The notes under the pieces are model-generated. The model was not told the DNA's origin and ran no database searches. It was given only the letters and a program-made list of their open reading frames with translations. Positions 17,389 through 25,597 of a stretch of DNA of 64,000 bases are shown here, piece by piece. The translations under genes were made by a program, and so were the position numbers. Source of the DNA: Putridiphycobacter sp965230485 (GTDB taxonomy: Bacteria > Bacteroidota > Bacteroidia > Flavobacteriales_D > Crocinitomicaceae); NCBI GenBank assembly GCA_965230485.1, contig CBDDLA010000001.1, positions 558,001 to 622,000 of the forward strand. The letters run 5' to 3'. The stretch's first letter is position 1. Every line of letters starts with the position of its first letter.

Positions 17389-18363
17389 TTAAGCTATTTT
17401 GATAATCACATTCCCTCTCTTTCTTCCAGAGTCAACATAAGAATGTGCCTGCTGTATTTCTTCTAATGAATAAACCTTGTCGATTACTGTTTTCAGCTGA
17501 TTTGTCGCCAAAAGTTCTCTAATTTTCTTAAGGTCCCGCATTTGTAAATCATACTTGCGCATTCCTGTTGCTGCAAATTTTAGTTTCTTTTTACTGAAAG
17601 GAGCAAGAAAAAGCATGGTCAGTAATGTTTTCATTGTCAGCACCGGAGTTAGAAAAACACCATTTGAGCTCATATGCTTTTTTGATTTAGCATAGGACAA
17701 TTTACCTACGGTATCAAAAATCACATCAAATAACTCTGAACTGTTTTCTAGTTCATTTTTGGTGTAATCATAAACAGTTTCTGCCCCAAGCTCTTGAACT
17801 AACGATTTGTTCTTTCCACTGCATACTGCAGTTACTTCTGCCCCAAATTCTTTAGCAAGCTGAATCGCTGCGGTTCCTATACTCCCTGATGCCCCATTGA
17901 TTAATATTTTGTCTCCAGACTTAATGTTGATTTGATCTGTAAAAAATGCCAAAGCTGTAGATCCGCCATCTATAATTCCTGTGGCTTCTTCAGGACTAAT
18001 GTTTCCTGGTTGATGAACAATTAATCCATCATCTGGTAAACAAATGTATTCCGCGTAAGCTCCACATTTCAAACCTGTTTCAGCAATTACCCTGTCTCCT
18101 ACTTTGAAGTTGGTGACGGTTTTACCGACTTCTTCAACGATTCCTGCAAGGTCAGTTCCTGGGGTTTTCACTTTTGGTTTTTTAATACCTAAAAACAGAC
18201 GACCAAAATAAGGTGTCCCTGTACGCATCATCACACTTGCTCTGGTTACAGAAGTAGCCTGAATTTTAATTAGTACTTCATTTGATTTCGGAACAGGCTT
18301 CTCAATGTTGTTTAGTTTAAGCACCTCCGGTCCTCCGTAGGCATTTACGATAATTGATTTCAT
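17389..18363 (-). CDS. Zinc-independent quinone-oxidoreductase-like MDR dehydrogenase
   Basis: A 324-residue member of the medium-chain dehydrogenase/reductase superfamily, NADPH:quinone oxidoreductase type. The N-terminal GroES-like part has PGTDLAGIVEEVG near residues 67-79. The nucleotide-binding motif is NGASGSIGTAAIQLAK near 155-170. The C-terminus has the usual LEEIQQAHSYVDSGRKRGNVII. The catalytic and structural zinc ligands of alcohol dehydrogenases are absent. It probably reduces quinones or activated alkenes. It lies between the lipoprotein hydrolase and a membrane lipoprotein on the same strand, about 110 and 63 bases from the neighbouring open frames. Confidence 0.9.
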   Translation of the reverse strand: MKSIIVNAYGGPEVLKLNNIEKPVPKSNEVLIKIQATSVTRASVMMRTGTPYFGRLFLGIKKPKVKTPGTDLAGIVEEVGKTVTNFKVGDRVIAETGLKCGAYAEYICLPDDGLIVHQPGNISPEEATGIIDGGSTALAFFTDQINIKSGDKILINGASGSIGTAAIQLAKEFGAEVTAVCSGKNKSLVQELGAETVYDYTKNELENSSELFDVIFDTVGKLSYAKSKKHMSSNGVFLTPVLTMKTLLTMLFLAPFSKKKLKFAATGMRKYDLQMRDLKKIRELLATNQLKTVIDKVYSLEEIQQAHSYVDSGRKRGNVIIKIA

Positions 18364-18426
18364 AATTATTAGTTTAATTGATTAATATTTATTTGATTAA
18401 GTAATTCTATGTGAATTCGAAAATTA

Positions 18427-19593
18427 TTAAGTTGTTTCATTTGAGGCTTCAGTTTTACCCCCCTTAATAATCATCCATAAAGCGAAAGCCATTTCTCCGA
18501 CAATCATAAAAATCATAAAAATTGATTCTATTGTAGCAAGAAAAGCGACTGGGCTTGGCACTAATAAAAGTGCTATGTTTTGGACCATGTAGCCTATGCC
18601 TGCCAATATCAATAAACACTTCATGAGAATAGTAAACCATTTTCGACCATCTTCTTTTTTATACGTTATACCAAGAACAATCAAGTGCAAGCCAAAAACA
18701 ATTAATCCCCAGCTCCAAATGCTGCTAAATGCACTTAATAAATTATAGCTTTGTAAGGCTGATCCTGCAGATTTTGCCAAACCGAGTGCAACGATAGCAC
18801 TGATTAAAAATAGTGTATAAATTAGTCGAAGTAATCCAGTAATCGCAGCAAGTCTTGACTGATCAAATTTAGACTCTTCTTTTTTGGTCGATTTGTGGCG
18901 GTCTTTTTTATAGTATTTATATATGCCCCATGATACAAGTAAATCAAGTATTGCTATACCAATCCAGCCAAATATTGAACCAACAAATTTACCCGAATTA
19001 GCGGTCAAATTTAAGCCTGTTGCAACTGCATTTCCTTGAACAAATATACTAGTGAATGTAGGAAATGAAAAGGCTGCAATTAAAGCCATAAGCAAAAGAG
19101 AAACGCCTATTAAAATGGCAAGTTGACGTTTTGTAAATTGAATACCTTTCTTTGTCTCCATATATTTTTTTTGCTTCACACGCTTGTTTTTATTAGTCGC
19201 AGGGTAATCATTTATTTCTAATTCAATGTCCGCTTTCTCACTGTCAACTCTAGAATCCGAATTAGATGATTCACGGTCTACTTTACTTGGCTCTTTTACT
19301 TCTAAGTAATCTTCAGGGACGCCATTTTGTCTACTTATTTTATTTGACTTCTCAAATACAGGATTCCAATTCTCTACTGAGTCTATTCTTTGAGACTCTT
19401 CTTTGAAATCAATAACATCATCTGCATTTTTGAAGCTTCGATTAGCCGCTTTTATACTGCCTATTTTTTTCGACGTTGAGATATGGAATCCAGGCATGTA
19501 TCTTCTCTTTTGCAGAGAAATTGAACAAGAGGTAGACACAACAGCCAAAACAAGCAGCATAAAGGTCAATTTTGAATTTTCAATTCTTTTCAT
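18427..19593 (-). CDS. Lipoprotein with C-terminal multi-span membrane domain
   Basis: About 388 residues. From the start chosen here, a signal with lipobox VVSTSC is followed at once by SISLQKRRYMPGFHIS; a basic KR.Y.PG(F/Y)H segment after the cysteine recurs in small Bacteroidota lipoproteins I have seen. A polar, charged linker runs to about residue 150. Then come about six hydrophobic segments (for example LAILIGVSLLLMALIAAFSF, IFGWIGIAILDLLVSW and CLLILAGIGYMVQNIALLLV). A lipid-anchored N-terminus together with a polytopic domain is unusual. An ATG 24 bases upstream would give eight more residues. The function is not recognised. An exact TAnnTTTG promoter element lies upstream. Confidence 0.6.
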   Translation of the reverse strand: MKRIENSKLTFMLLVLAVVSTSCSISLQKRRYMPGFHISTSKKIGSIKAANRSFKNADDVIDFKEESQRIDSVENWNPVFEKSNKISRQNGVPEDYLEVKEPSKVDRESSNSDSRVDSEKADIELEINDYPATNKNKRVKQKKYMETKKGIQFTKRQLAILIGVSLLLMALIAAFSFPTFTSIFVQGNAVATGLNLTANSGKFVGSIFGWIGIAILDLLVSWGIYKYYKKDRHKSTKKEESKFDQSRLAAITGLLRLIYTLFLISAIVALGLAKSAGSALQSYNLLSAFSSIWSWGLIVFGLHLIVLGITYKKEDGRKWFTILMKCLLILAGIGYMVQNIALLLVPSPVAFLATIESIFMIFMIVGEMAFALWMIIKGGKTEASNETT

Positions 19594-19678
19594 GCTTCTG
19601 ATATTAGATTTAATCATTTCATTTTTAGGTTAAACTGTTATCGTTTCAATTGTTAAGTATAACAGCTCAATTACAATG

Positions 19679-19714
19679 CAAATGTATGGCCATGACATGG
19701 CCTAGAAGTTCTAG
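19679..19714 (-). promoter_or_regulatory. Promoter element with two adjoining palindromes
   Basis: On the reverse strand, TACATTTG (19686 down to 19679) matches the -7 consensus. Directly upstream lie two odd-centred palindromes that share a base: GGCCATG-A-CATGGCC at 19688-19702 and CTAGAA-G-TTCTAG at 19702-19714. They cover roughly -14 to -40 of this promoter, a plausible operator position. There is no T-tract, so a terminator role for the gene upstream is unlikely. Confidence 0.5.
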
Positions 19715-19811
19715 ATTACAAACAGGCGTTCGGGATTATAAATCAGAACGAATTAGCTGATGACAACAATTATAAAATAAAAGGTAAAAAAGTTTGAATT
19801 AGCTATTATGG

Positions 19812-21608
19812 CTAGCTTTTCAAGAATTGCTTTGGTGTTAAGCCAGTTGCTTTTTTGAAATAGGTATTAAAGACTGTTTTTGAGTTAAAACCACTGTCAT
19901 AAGCCATTCCAATTAACGTTAAATGAGAATTATTTGGGTCTTTGGCCAGCTCTTTAAACTTTTGAATACGATACGTATTGATAAACTCATTAAAGCTTTG
20001 ACCTATCTGTTCATTCAATAGCCAAGACAATTGATTGGGATGCATATCAATTTGATCTGCTAATAAACGAAGCGATAAACTTGGATCTAAATAGGGTTCT
20101 GCTTCTTTTAAGTGATTCAACAACTTACTTTTGAATTCTTGGGTTGCAGTTTCATCTAACAACGCTTTCTTTTGCTTTTTGACTGGTGCACTATCTGCCA
20201 CAGAAAAGAGAATATCATGAAATTGCTTATACCGTTTATCTGCTTTAAGCGAATCAACAATAGGGTCAGCATAACGGAGCATTAACAAAGTAGATTTCGT
20301 TTTTATTCCTTTTTCAACCCAATCAAATGCTGTTTCAATATTTCCCACAAAGGCATCCATCATAAATAGAAATGAATCTGCTGTAAAACCATCAGGAGAT
20401 TGAGCCATGTCTTGCAACATTCCAATATATTTAGACGTGTTGCCCTGATCTTTTAGGCCAGCATACCCTAAAGCTATCACACCAATTTTCTCTCCTTCTG
20501 GCACTTCAACTTGATTATCATCAAAGTAGGTAATGACCTCATTATACCGTTTTAGTTTTAATAAGCTGAGGCATTTTACAGCATGAGCTGGAATATTTTT
20601 AGGGTTGACTTCCAAACAACTATTCACTTGTTTCAATGCGCTAGAATAACTACCTGTCATATAATCAAAATAGGCACTAAAGAACAATGTTTCTTGTGAG
20701 AGTGGGTCAATTCCTAAGGCGATATCAAGGTGTTCTTTTGCTTTTACTTGATCCCCAGACAACACATAAAGAAATGATAGGAATTGCTGAGACTCAACAT
20801 AATTAGGCTTCAATTGAATTGATCTTTTAGCATGCTCCAAAGCGTTACTGTAATTAGACTCTGTAAAAAAAGCACTATTAGTTTTCTGATAATACGCTTC
20901 AGGATTGTTGGGGTCTAACTTTAAGGTCTGCTCCGTCAATTCATTCGATTTAGTCCATGCTTCCATAAAAGGCATTAAGCCAGTCATTGCCATAAAGCTA
21001 TACACATCCGCCAATCCAATTAAAGAATCTACATGGTTAGAATCCACTTCCAACGCTTTTTGATAGTATTCTTCAGCAAGTTTAATGTCATCCGGATTCC
21101 ACTTGTTTTTATGAAATCTTGCCATCAATGAGTATTCGTAGGCGTTAATGTTTTTCGTTCGTATAGGTACTAAATGCTCAGCCAGTTCAAAGTGACCAAA
21201 ATTCTCTCTAATTTTATCTGCTATCAATACACTCACTTCATCTTGAATTTCGAAGATGTTTTCTAGTTTACGATCCCATGTTTCTGACCAAAAATGGAAA
21301 TCATCTTCCGCTTGAATTAATTGGGCGGTGATACGAATGATGTCTCCAGAGAGTCTGGCACTTCCTTCTAAAATTATCGTCACGCCCAATGTCTCAGCAA
21401 TATTAGAGATTGGCAATTCCTTGTTCTTAAAATAAAAAGAAGATGTTCTTGAAGTGACTTTCAGCGAACCTATTTTTGCTAAAGCGTTGATGATCTCTTC
21501 CGTAATGCCATCACAGAAATACTCATGTTCATCATTAGAACTCATGTTCTTAAAAGGTAAAACTGCAATCGATTTACTGAATGTAGATATAGGGTTGTAG
21601 TTACTCAT
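19812..21608 (-). CDS. TolB-like/TPR/AraC helix-turn-helix fusion regulator
   Basis: A 598-residue protein with three parts. Residues about 10-140 match the TolB/FlgO-like N-terminal domain found beside adenylate cyclases and regulators (SIAVLPFKNMSSNDEHEYFCDGI, VTSRTSSFYFK, LEGSARLSGDIIRITAQLI). Residues about 160-440 are tetratricopeptide-type helices. Residues about 490-598 are an AraC-type double helix-turn-helix ending FKKATGLTPKQFLKS. No signal peptide or membrane segment is visible, so it is probably a cytoplasmic transcription factor that uses the TolB-like and TPR parts for sensing. It is the first gene of the reverse-strand run down to 16267 and may regulate it. Confidence 0.85.
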   Translation of the reverse strand: MSNYNPISTFSKSIAVLPFKNMSSNDEHEYFCDGITEEIINALAKIGSLKVTSRTSSFYFKNKELPISNIAETLGVTIILEGSARLSGDIIRITAQLIQAEDDFHFWSETWDRKLENIFEIQDEVSVLIADKIRENFGHFELAEHLVPIRTKNINAYEYSLMARFHKNKWNPDDIKLAEEYYQKALEVDSNHVDSLIGLADVYSFMAMTGLMPFMEAWTKSNELTEQTLKLDPNNPEAYYQKTNSAFFTESNYSNALEHAKRSIQLKPNYVESQQFLSFLYVLSGDQVKAKEHLDIALGIDPLSQETLFFSAYFDYMTGSYSSALKQVNSCLEVNPKNIPAHAVKCLSLLKLKRYNEVITYFDDNQVEVPEGEKIGVIALGYAGLKDQGNTSKYIGMLQDMAQSPDGFTADSFLFMMDAFVGNIETAFDWVEKGIKTKSTLLMLRYADPIVDSLKADKRYKQFHDILFSVADSAPVKKQKKALLDETATQEFKSKLLNHLKEAEPYLDPSLSLRLLADQIDMHPNQLSWLLNEQIGQSFNEFINTYRIQKFKELAKDPNNSHLTLIGMAYDSGFNSKTVFNTYFKKATGLTPKQFLKS

Positions 21609-22213
21609 TTTGTACTTACTTCATCAAGGCTTCTAAGAATCGATATTAAATGACTTTTTTTGGCTACAACTCAAATATATGAGCAGGTTCAGTATCAAAT
21701 ATAAAACTATAATCTTAAATTATAGAGTAAGCAATGAGGAAAGAGCTCTTTTCTAAACAAAAATAAATTGTCAACTTCAGGTTATTCACCCAGTACGCTA
21801 TAATTCGTAACACTATTAAATACAGACTTTTTGACAAGTTTAATTGATGAAGAATTATAAGGTGTTCAAAATACAGTATTCTGCAAATCAGAAAGGCTAG
21901 CATAATATTTTCAAATAAATCATTTATTCACATTTACTAGCTTTATTCAGAGAAATTGGGCTTTGTTGTAAACATTTAAAACGATTAAAATCAGTGTTCA
22001 GTTTTTTTAAATGCTTTTGGTTTACACCGCTATTAACTCGTTTCCACCAGTGCTTAAAACCAGTTGTTTTAAGTTGGACTCTCATTAGTTTATCATTACT
22101 TCTTCAATCAAACTAAACTGAAAGCGTATTCCTTCAGAAAGTGTTCAGTTTTCCCAAGCCATTTCAATAAAACAATGAGTATTTCTGATGCCTACTAATC
22201 TTATAGCGCTTAT
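21609..22213. other. Intergenic region without recognised genes
   Basis: 605 bases of AT-rich sequence between two reverse-strand genes. Two small features are visible: a perfect 8-bp stem CTTAAAAC/GTTTTAAG with a 5-base loop at 22053-22073, and a 12-base direct repeat AGTGTTCAGTTT at 21993 and 22140. A 62-codon reverse frame at 21715-21903 has no signs of being real. Confidence 0.5.
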
Positions 22214-22915
22214 TTATGACTTCAAATAGTTTTGTAATTCTGCTATTTTACTTGGCGTGTTAAATACACCACCATAGAAAGAAGTTACCGTTGCTGATGT
22301 TTCGTCTTTAATACCACGTGAGGAAACACACAAGTGTTTTGCGTCTATAATAACAGCAACATCTTCTGTGCCAAGTATGGTTGATAATTCGTTTGCAATT
22401 TGATTTGTTAACCTTTCTTGAACTTGCGGTCTTTTCGCAAAATACTGAACAATTCTATTGAGTTTGGACAAGCCAATTACTTTACCAGATGAAATGTAAG
22501 CCACATGAGCCTTTCCCATGATTGGAACAAAATGGTGCTCACAATTAGAGTAAAATGTAATATTTTTCTCTACTAACATTTGATTGTAGCGGTATTTATT
22601 ATCAAAAAGTGCCACTTTTGGTTTGTTATCAGGGTTTAAGCCTGAAAATATCTCATCAATATACATTTTGGCCACTCTATCAGGCGTGCCCTTGAGGGAA
22701 TCATCAGTAAGGTCTAACCCCATGACGTCCATAATTTTTGCAAACAAGCCTGCAATTTCAACTTTTTTGTCTTCGTCTGACAGGTCAAAGGCATCTGGTT
22801 TCATTGGTGTTTCCAAACCGGTGGAAATATGATTATCGCCAATTTCTTCAGCTGAAAATCCATTTAATTTGTTTGTACTAGTAAGGGTATTCAACATAGT
22901 TTCTTGATGTTTCAT
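22214..22915 (-). CDS. folE: GTP cyclohydrolase I
   Basis: Converts GTP to 7,8-dihydroneopterin triphosphate, the first step of folate, biopterin-type and queuosine pathways. The 233-residue cytoplasmic protein carries the family signatures: GTPDRVAKMYIDEIF near residues 81-95, the zinc ligands in SNCEHHFVPIMGKAHVAYI, GLSKLNRIVQYFAKRPQVQERLT, and HLCVSSRGIKDETSATVTS with the second zinc cysteine. The first 50 residues are a loose extension. Its start overlaps the upstream pterin gene by 38 bases; using the second methionine (22897) would still overlap by 20. The overlap indicates an operon with coupled translation. Confidence 0.96.
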   Translation of the reverse strand: MKHQETMLNTLTSTNKLNGFSAEEIGDNHISTGLETPMKPDAFDLSDEDKKVEIAGLFAKIMDVMGLDLTDDSLKGTPDRVAKMYIDEIFSGLNPDNKPKVALFDNKYRYNQMLVEKNITFYSNCEHHFVPIMGKAHVAYISSGKVIGLSKLNRIVQYFAKRPQVQERLTNQIANELSTILGTEDVAVIIDAKHLCVSSRGIKDETSATVTSFYGGVFNTPSKIAELQNYLKS

Positions 22916-23288
22916 ATAATTTAATTTTAATGTCTAAATCGGTTGCTATTTCGGGTCTTAATAGATCGTAAATGACAATCGCAATATTTTCTGCCGTTGG
23001 GTTTAACTCTTTAAATTCTTCAGTGTCTAAATTCAAATTTTTATGATCGAATCGATCCAATACTTTCACTTTAATTAAGTCCGACAAGATTTTAGTATCA
23101 ATAACATAACCTGTCTCTTCACTGCAGAAACCAATTACTTTTACCTCTAGGTCATAATTATGTCCATGATAATTTGGATTATTGCACTTGCCAAAAATGG
23201 CTTTATTCTTCTCCTCGCTCCAGTTTGTATTGTGTAATCTATGGGCAGCATTAAAATGTTCGCACCTTACAATAGCGATTTTTTTCAT
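22878..23288 (-). CDS. 6-pyruvoyl-tetrahydropterin synthase/QueD family protein
   Basis: Acts on the product of FolE, either forming 6-pyruvoyl-tetrahydropterin or 6-carboxy-tetrahydropterin (QueD). The 136-residue protein has the zinc ligands in HFNAAHRL and YHGHNYDL, the catalytic cysteine in FGKCNNPNYHGH, DRFDHKNLNLD near 80-90, PTAENIAIVIYDLL, and LYETSRNYVEY with the substrate-binding glutamate. The GKCNNPN and DHKNL patterns resemble animal-type PTPS more than proteobacterial QueD, so a tetrahydrobiopterin-like pterin is possible. It is first in the operon with folE. An inverted repeat over its promoter suggests repression. Confidence 0.92.
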   Translation of the reverse strand: MKKIAIVRCEHFNAAHRLHNTNWSEEKNKAIFGKCNNPNYHGHNYDLEVKVIGFCSEETGYVIDTKILSDLIKVKVLDRFDHKNLNLDTEEFKELNPTAENIAIVIYDLLRPEIATDLDIKIKLYETSRNYVEYPY

Positions 23289-23292
23289 TATT

Positions 23293-23330
23293 ATTTTGTT
23301 TAACTTTTAACAAAGTTAGTTAAACAAAAT
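23293..23330 (-). promoter_or_regulatory. Operator-promoter of the pterin operon
   Basis: A perfect 13-bp inverted repeat, ATTTTGTTTAACT at 23293-23305 and its complement at 23318-23330, brackets a 12-base spacer. The exact -7 element TAACTTTG lies there on the reverse strand (23318 down to 23311), 22 bases before the start codon at 23288. A repressor bound to the two arms would cover both sides of the -7 element. Confidence 0.65.
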
Positions 23331-23543
23331 GGATTTGTATCTATATTTCTTTTCTTTTCGGATATACACAGCGTTAAAAAGTAATGATAATGAAGTTAGA
23401 GCTGAATAAATCTATATTAGCTAGAATATTAATCTCTAATTTTTCAAATAGTTGTGAATAACCCCAATGGTTTAATACATCTAAGTCTATTCCACCACTA
23501 CGTTACCCATCTGGGAATTTGAACTAAAGGCAAAACTGCCTAA
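23331..23543. other. Intergenic region, no gene seen
   Basis: About 210 bases upstream of the pterin promoter contain no convincing open frame. They pass directly into the helix-turn-helix remnant. Confidence 0.5.
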
Positions 23544-23735
23544 ACCAAGGACCAGCTCAATAACCCAATAAGTCTTGGAGATAGGCTTAAAAAGAAACGG
23601 AAAGACGAAAGGGTTATACAAGAAAAGGCTTTTACAGTATTAAAAATTGGGAGAGAAACACTTTTATTGATTGAGAAAAATCAGAAAGACGTTAATAATA
23701 ATTTGAGAATTACTTCGCGCTCTAGTTTAAAATAA
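23544..23735 (+). pseudogene. Probable remnant of an XRE-type helix-turn-helix gene
   Basis: A stop-to-stop frame of 63 codons lacks a start codon but translates to NPISLGDRLKKKRKDERVIQ followed by EKAFTVLKIGRETLLLIEKN. This resembles the Cro/CI-type pattern (LG..LKKRR.E....Q...A..L.I...T....EK.). No upstream coding sequence is visible, and the end overlaps the 3' end of the next reverse-strand gene by 14 bases. It is best read as a decayed fragment; a chance frame cannot be excluded. Confidence 0.35.
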
Positions 23736-25164
23736 GGTTAAAAACTTTAGATTCATTTTTATTATAAATTCGTAACAAATACATTCCACGGGTCAAACTT
23801 TCTGTTTTAAGCTCTGCGTTTCCATTCAACATTTTGTAGCTAATTAGTAATTCGCCTAGTGGATTGAATAAATCTACTTGGTAATTTTCGATTAGTTTAC
23901 TGGTAGTCTTAATAAATATATTTCCAGCTGAAGGATTAGGATAAATCTCAAATTTATCAATTTCTTTACTTTTTTCTAAACCTACAAAGTCAATATTAAT
24001 CGGCTGAGAAAAATTGGAACATCCCAAAAAATCAGTCACCTCAACTTTGTACTGCCCGTTCTGAGTAAATACATAATTTTGATTTGTAGCATTTGGGATC
24101 ATCACTCCATTTAAATACCATTGATAACTGGCAAAAGCAAAGGTTGACAACTCTTGATTTTGTTGAATGAAAACTATTGGTTCAGGCAATAAATTGACGA
24201 ATACGGTTACTTGGTCAGAGCCACATGAATTATTTTCTGTCACTGTATAAATAGTAGTCGAATCTGGAGACACAGTTAAAATAGAATCTTGAACACCATT
24301 ATCCCATATGTAATTATCTCCATTCATAGCCTGAATACTTATGGTATCACCAATGCAAATTTCCAGATCAGGTCCGGCACTTATATCTGACGAGTCAACA
24401 TGTTCTATTACAGTAACATCATCAATGTAATAATATGAATAGTTTATGCCAAAAGTTGAAGATTGAGGAATTGGTATTTGTGGTGGATGCAATGAAGCAC
24501 TATCATCATAGAAATTACCGATAACAAGATATTCTGCTGATGAAGAAGCCGTAAAACATCCGCTTACTTTTGACCAACCCAATGAATTAGTTACCACACT
24601 ATCAAAATTGACTTGTGGCACAAAAGGAAGTTTTCCCAAAAAAATGGCGTTGTTTTGAACTGTAATACTAACCATAGTATCAGAGAAATAGGCACCAAAA
24701 TTATTACTGGCGAAAATAACGCTATCTCCACGACTAATCCAATATTCAACATAATATTTTTTATTAATCTGTAAAGGCTTACTTAATTTAACAGATAAAT
24801 ATTCCCTATAACCGTCATAACAAGTAGGGTTTCCGCAGGGACTGCCTAAATATGTAATCATACCAGCCATGACATCTCCTGTTCTTGGTTGTTCGCTGCC
24901 TATTCCATAATAGTGGGTAGAAAAAGCATGAGCGTAACATGAAGGATTTACTAAAGTACTATGTATATCACTCGTTCCAGAAGTCGGCGCAAACCAGCTG
25001 TCAATATAATCATCAATATTAAGCCATAGGGGAGAACCAGGATTAATAGGATCACAAGGAAGTGAATCATGGATTTCAAAACTAGGATTTGGCACTAAAT
25101 TCTGAGCGTGTAAGATATTTCCAATCAACAAAACAAAAAAGAACAAGTTTTTTATGTTTACCAT
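23722..25164 (-). CDS. T9SS-secreted protein with N-terminal carbohydrate-binding-like domain
   Basis: A 480-residue secreted protein. After the signal peptide (NLFFFVLLIGNILHAQ) it opens with NLVPNPSFEIHDSLPCDP, the NPSFE start seen in many Bacteroidota secreted beta-sandwich domains; the closing SYYYIDDVTVIEH is part of the same module (about residues 20-255). Residues about 260-395 hold two Ig/PKD-like segments (EICIGDTISIQAMNGDNYIW and YQWYLNGVMIPNATNQNY). The last 75 residues are a type A T9SS sorting domain (FEIYPNPSAGNIFI, TRGMYLLRIYNK). Binding or adhesion outside the cell is inferred; no catalytic motif is seen. Confidence 0.85.
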   Translation of the reverse strand: MVNIKNLFFFVLLIGNILHAQNLVPNPSFEIHDSLPCDPINPGSPLWLNIDDYIDSWFAPTSGTSDIHSTLVNPSCYAHAFSTHYYGIGSEQPRTGDVMAGMITYLGSPCGNPTCYDGYREYLSVKLSKPLQINKKYYVEYWISRGDSVIFASNNFGAYFSDTMVSITVQNNAIFLGKLPFVPQVNFDSVVTNSLGWSKVSGCFTASSSAEYLVIGNFYDDSASLHPPQIPIPQSSTFGINYSYYYIDDVTVIEHVDSSDISAGPDLEICIGDTISIQAMNGDNYIWDNGVQDSILTVSPDSTTIYTVTENNSCGSDQVTVFVNLLPEPIVFIQQNQELSTFAFASYQWYLNGVMIPNATNQNYVFTQNGQYKVEVTDFLGCSNFSQPINIDFVGLEKSKEIDKFEIYPNPSAGNIFIKTTSKLIENYQVDLFNPLGELLISYKMLNGNAELKTESLTRGMYLLRIYNKNESKVFNLILN

Positions 25165-25567
25165 AGGTCCTGCAAGATTAAGTCATTATTGAATCTCAAA
25201 TTTACGAAATAAATATCTAACTCATTAAACAAATTTCACACCTTACTTAGTTTTGCAAATTGTAAGAACCCTGAACGAAGACTTTTTTATAAAAGCTTCT
25301 AATTCCAATGATTTGTCTCATTTAAGGTCATTTCACCATTGTATTGCCTAGGATAATACCTATTATATTAACTCTTACATACAGATCTTCAAATTAACTC
25401 AGCTTCGAACCTAAGTGTAACCAGTTGTTATTAAATGCTTTTGCCTAATTTTCGACCTCTGGACAATCTATGCTCCTTGAGGCCTAGGATTCACAAAACC
25501 AGTAAATAGTTAGATATCTAATTGAAATTAAAACAAATAACACCTATATTTGACTTAATGACATAAT
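25165..25567. other. Intergenic region, no gene seen
   Basis: About 400 bases without a convincing open frame, between the start of the reverse-strand T9SS gene and the palindrome at 25568. Its first part should contain the promoter of that gene. I see no other structure. Confidence 0.5.
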
Positions 25568-25597
25568 GTAGGTAAACGTACATGTACGTTTATCTAC
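25568..25597. repeat. 30-bp palindrome upstream of the cassette-like gene
   Basis: Two 14-base arms with a single G/T-type mismatch and a 2-base centre; the inner 20 bases, TAAACGTACATGTACGTTTA, are a perfect palindrome. It ends 26 bases before the ATG at 25624 and touches the left 11-bp inverted repeat. It could be an operator or the folded end of a mobile cassette. Confidence 0.6.

Noticed and set aside
21715..21903. 62-codon reverse frame in the 605-base intergenic region
   Set aside because: Composition is AT-driven, with no signal, domain or promoter support.
21993..22151. 12-base direct repeat AGTGTTCAGTTT
   Set aside because: Two copies 147 bp apart in AT-rich DNA with no link to a gene or hairpin; probably chance.
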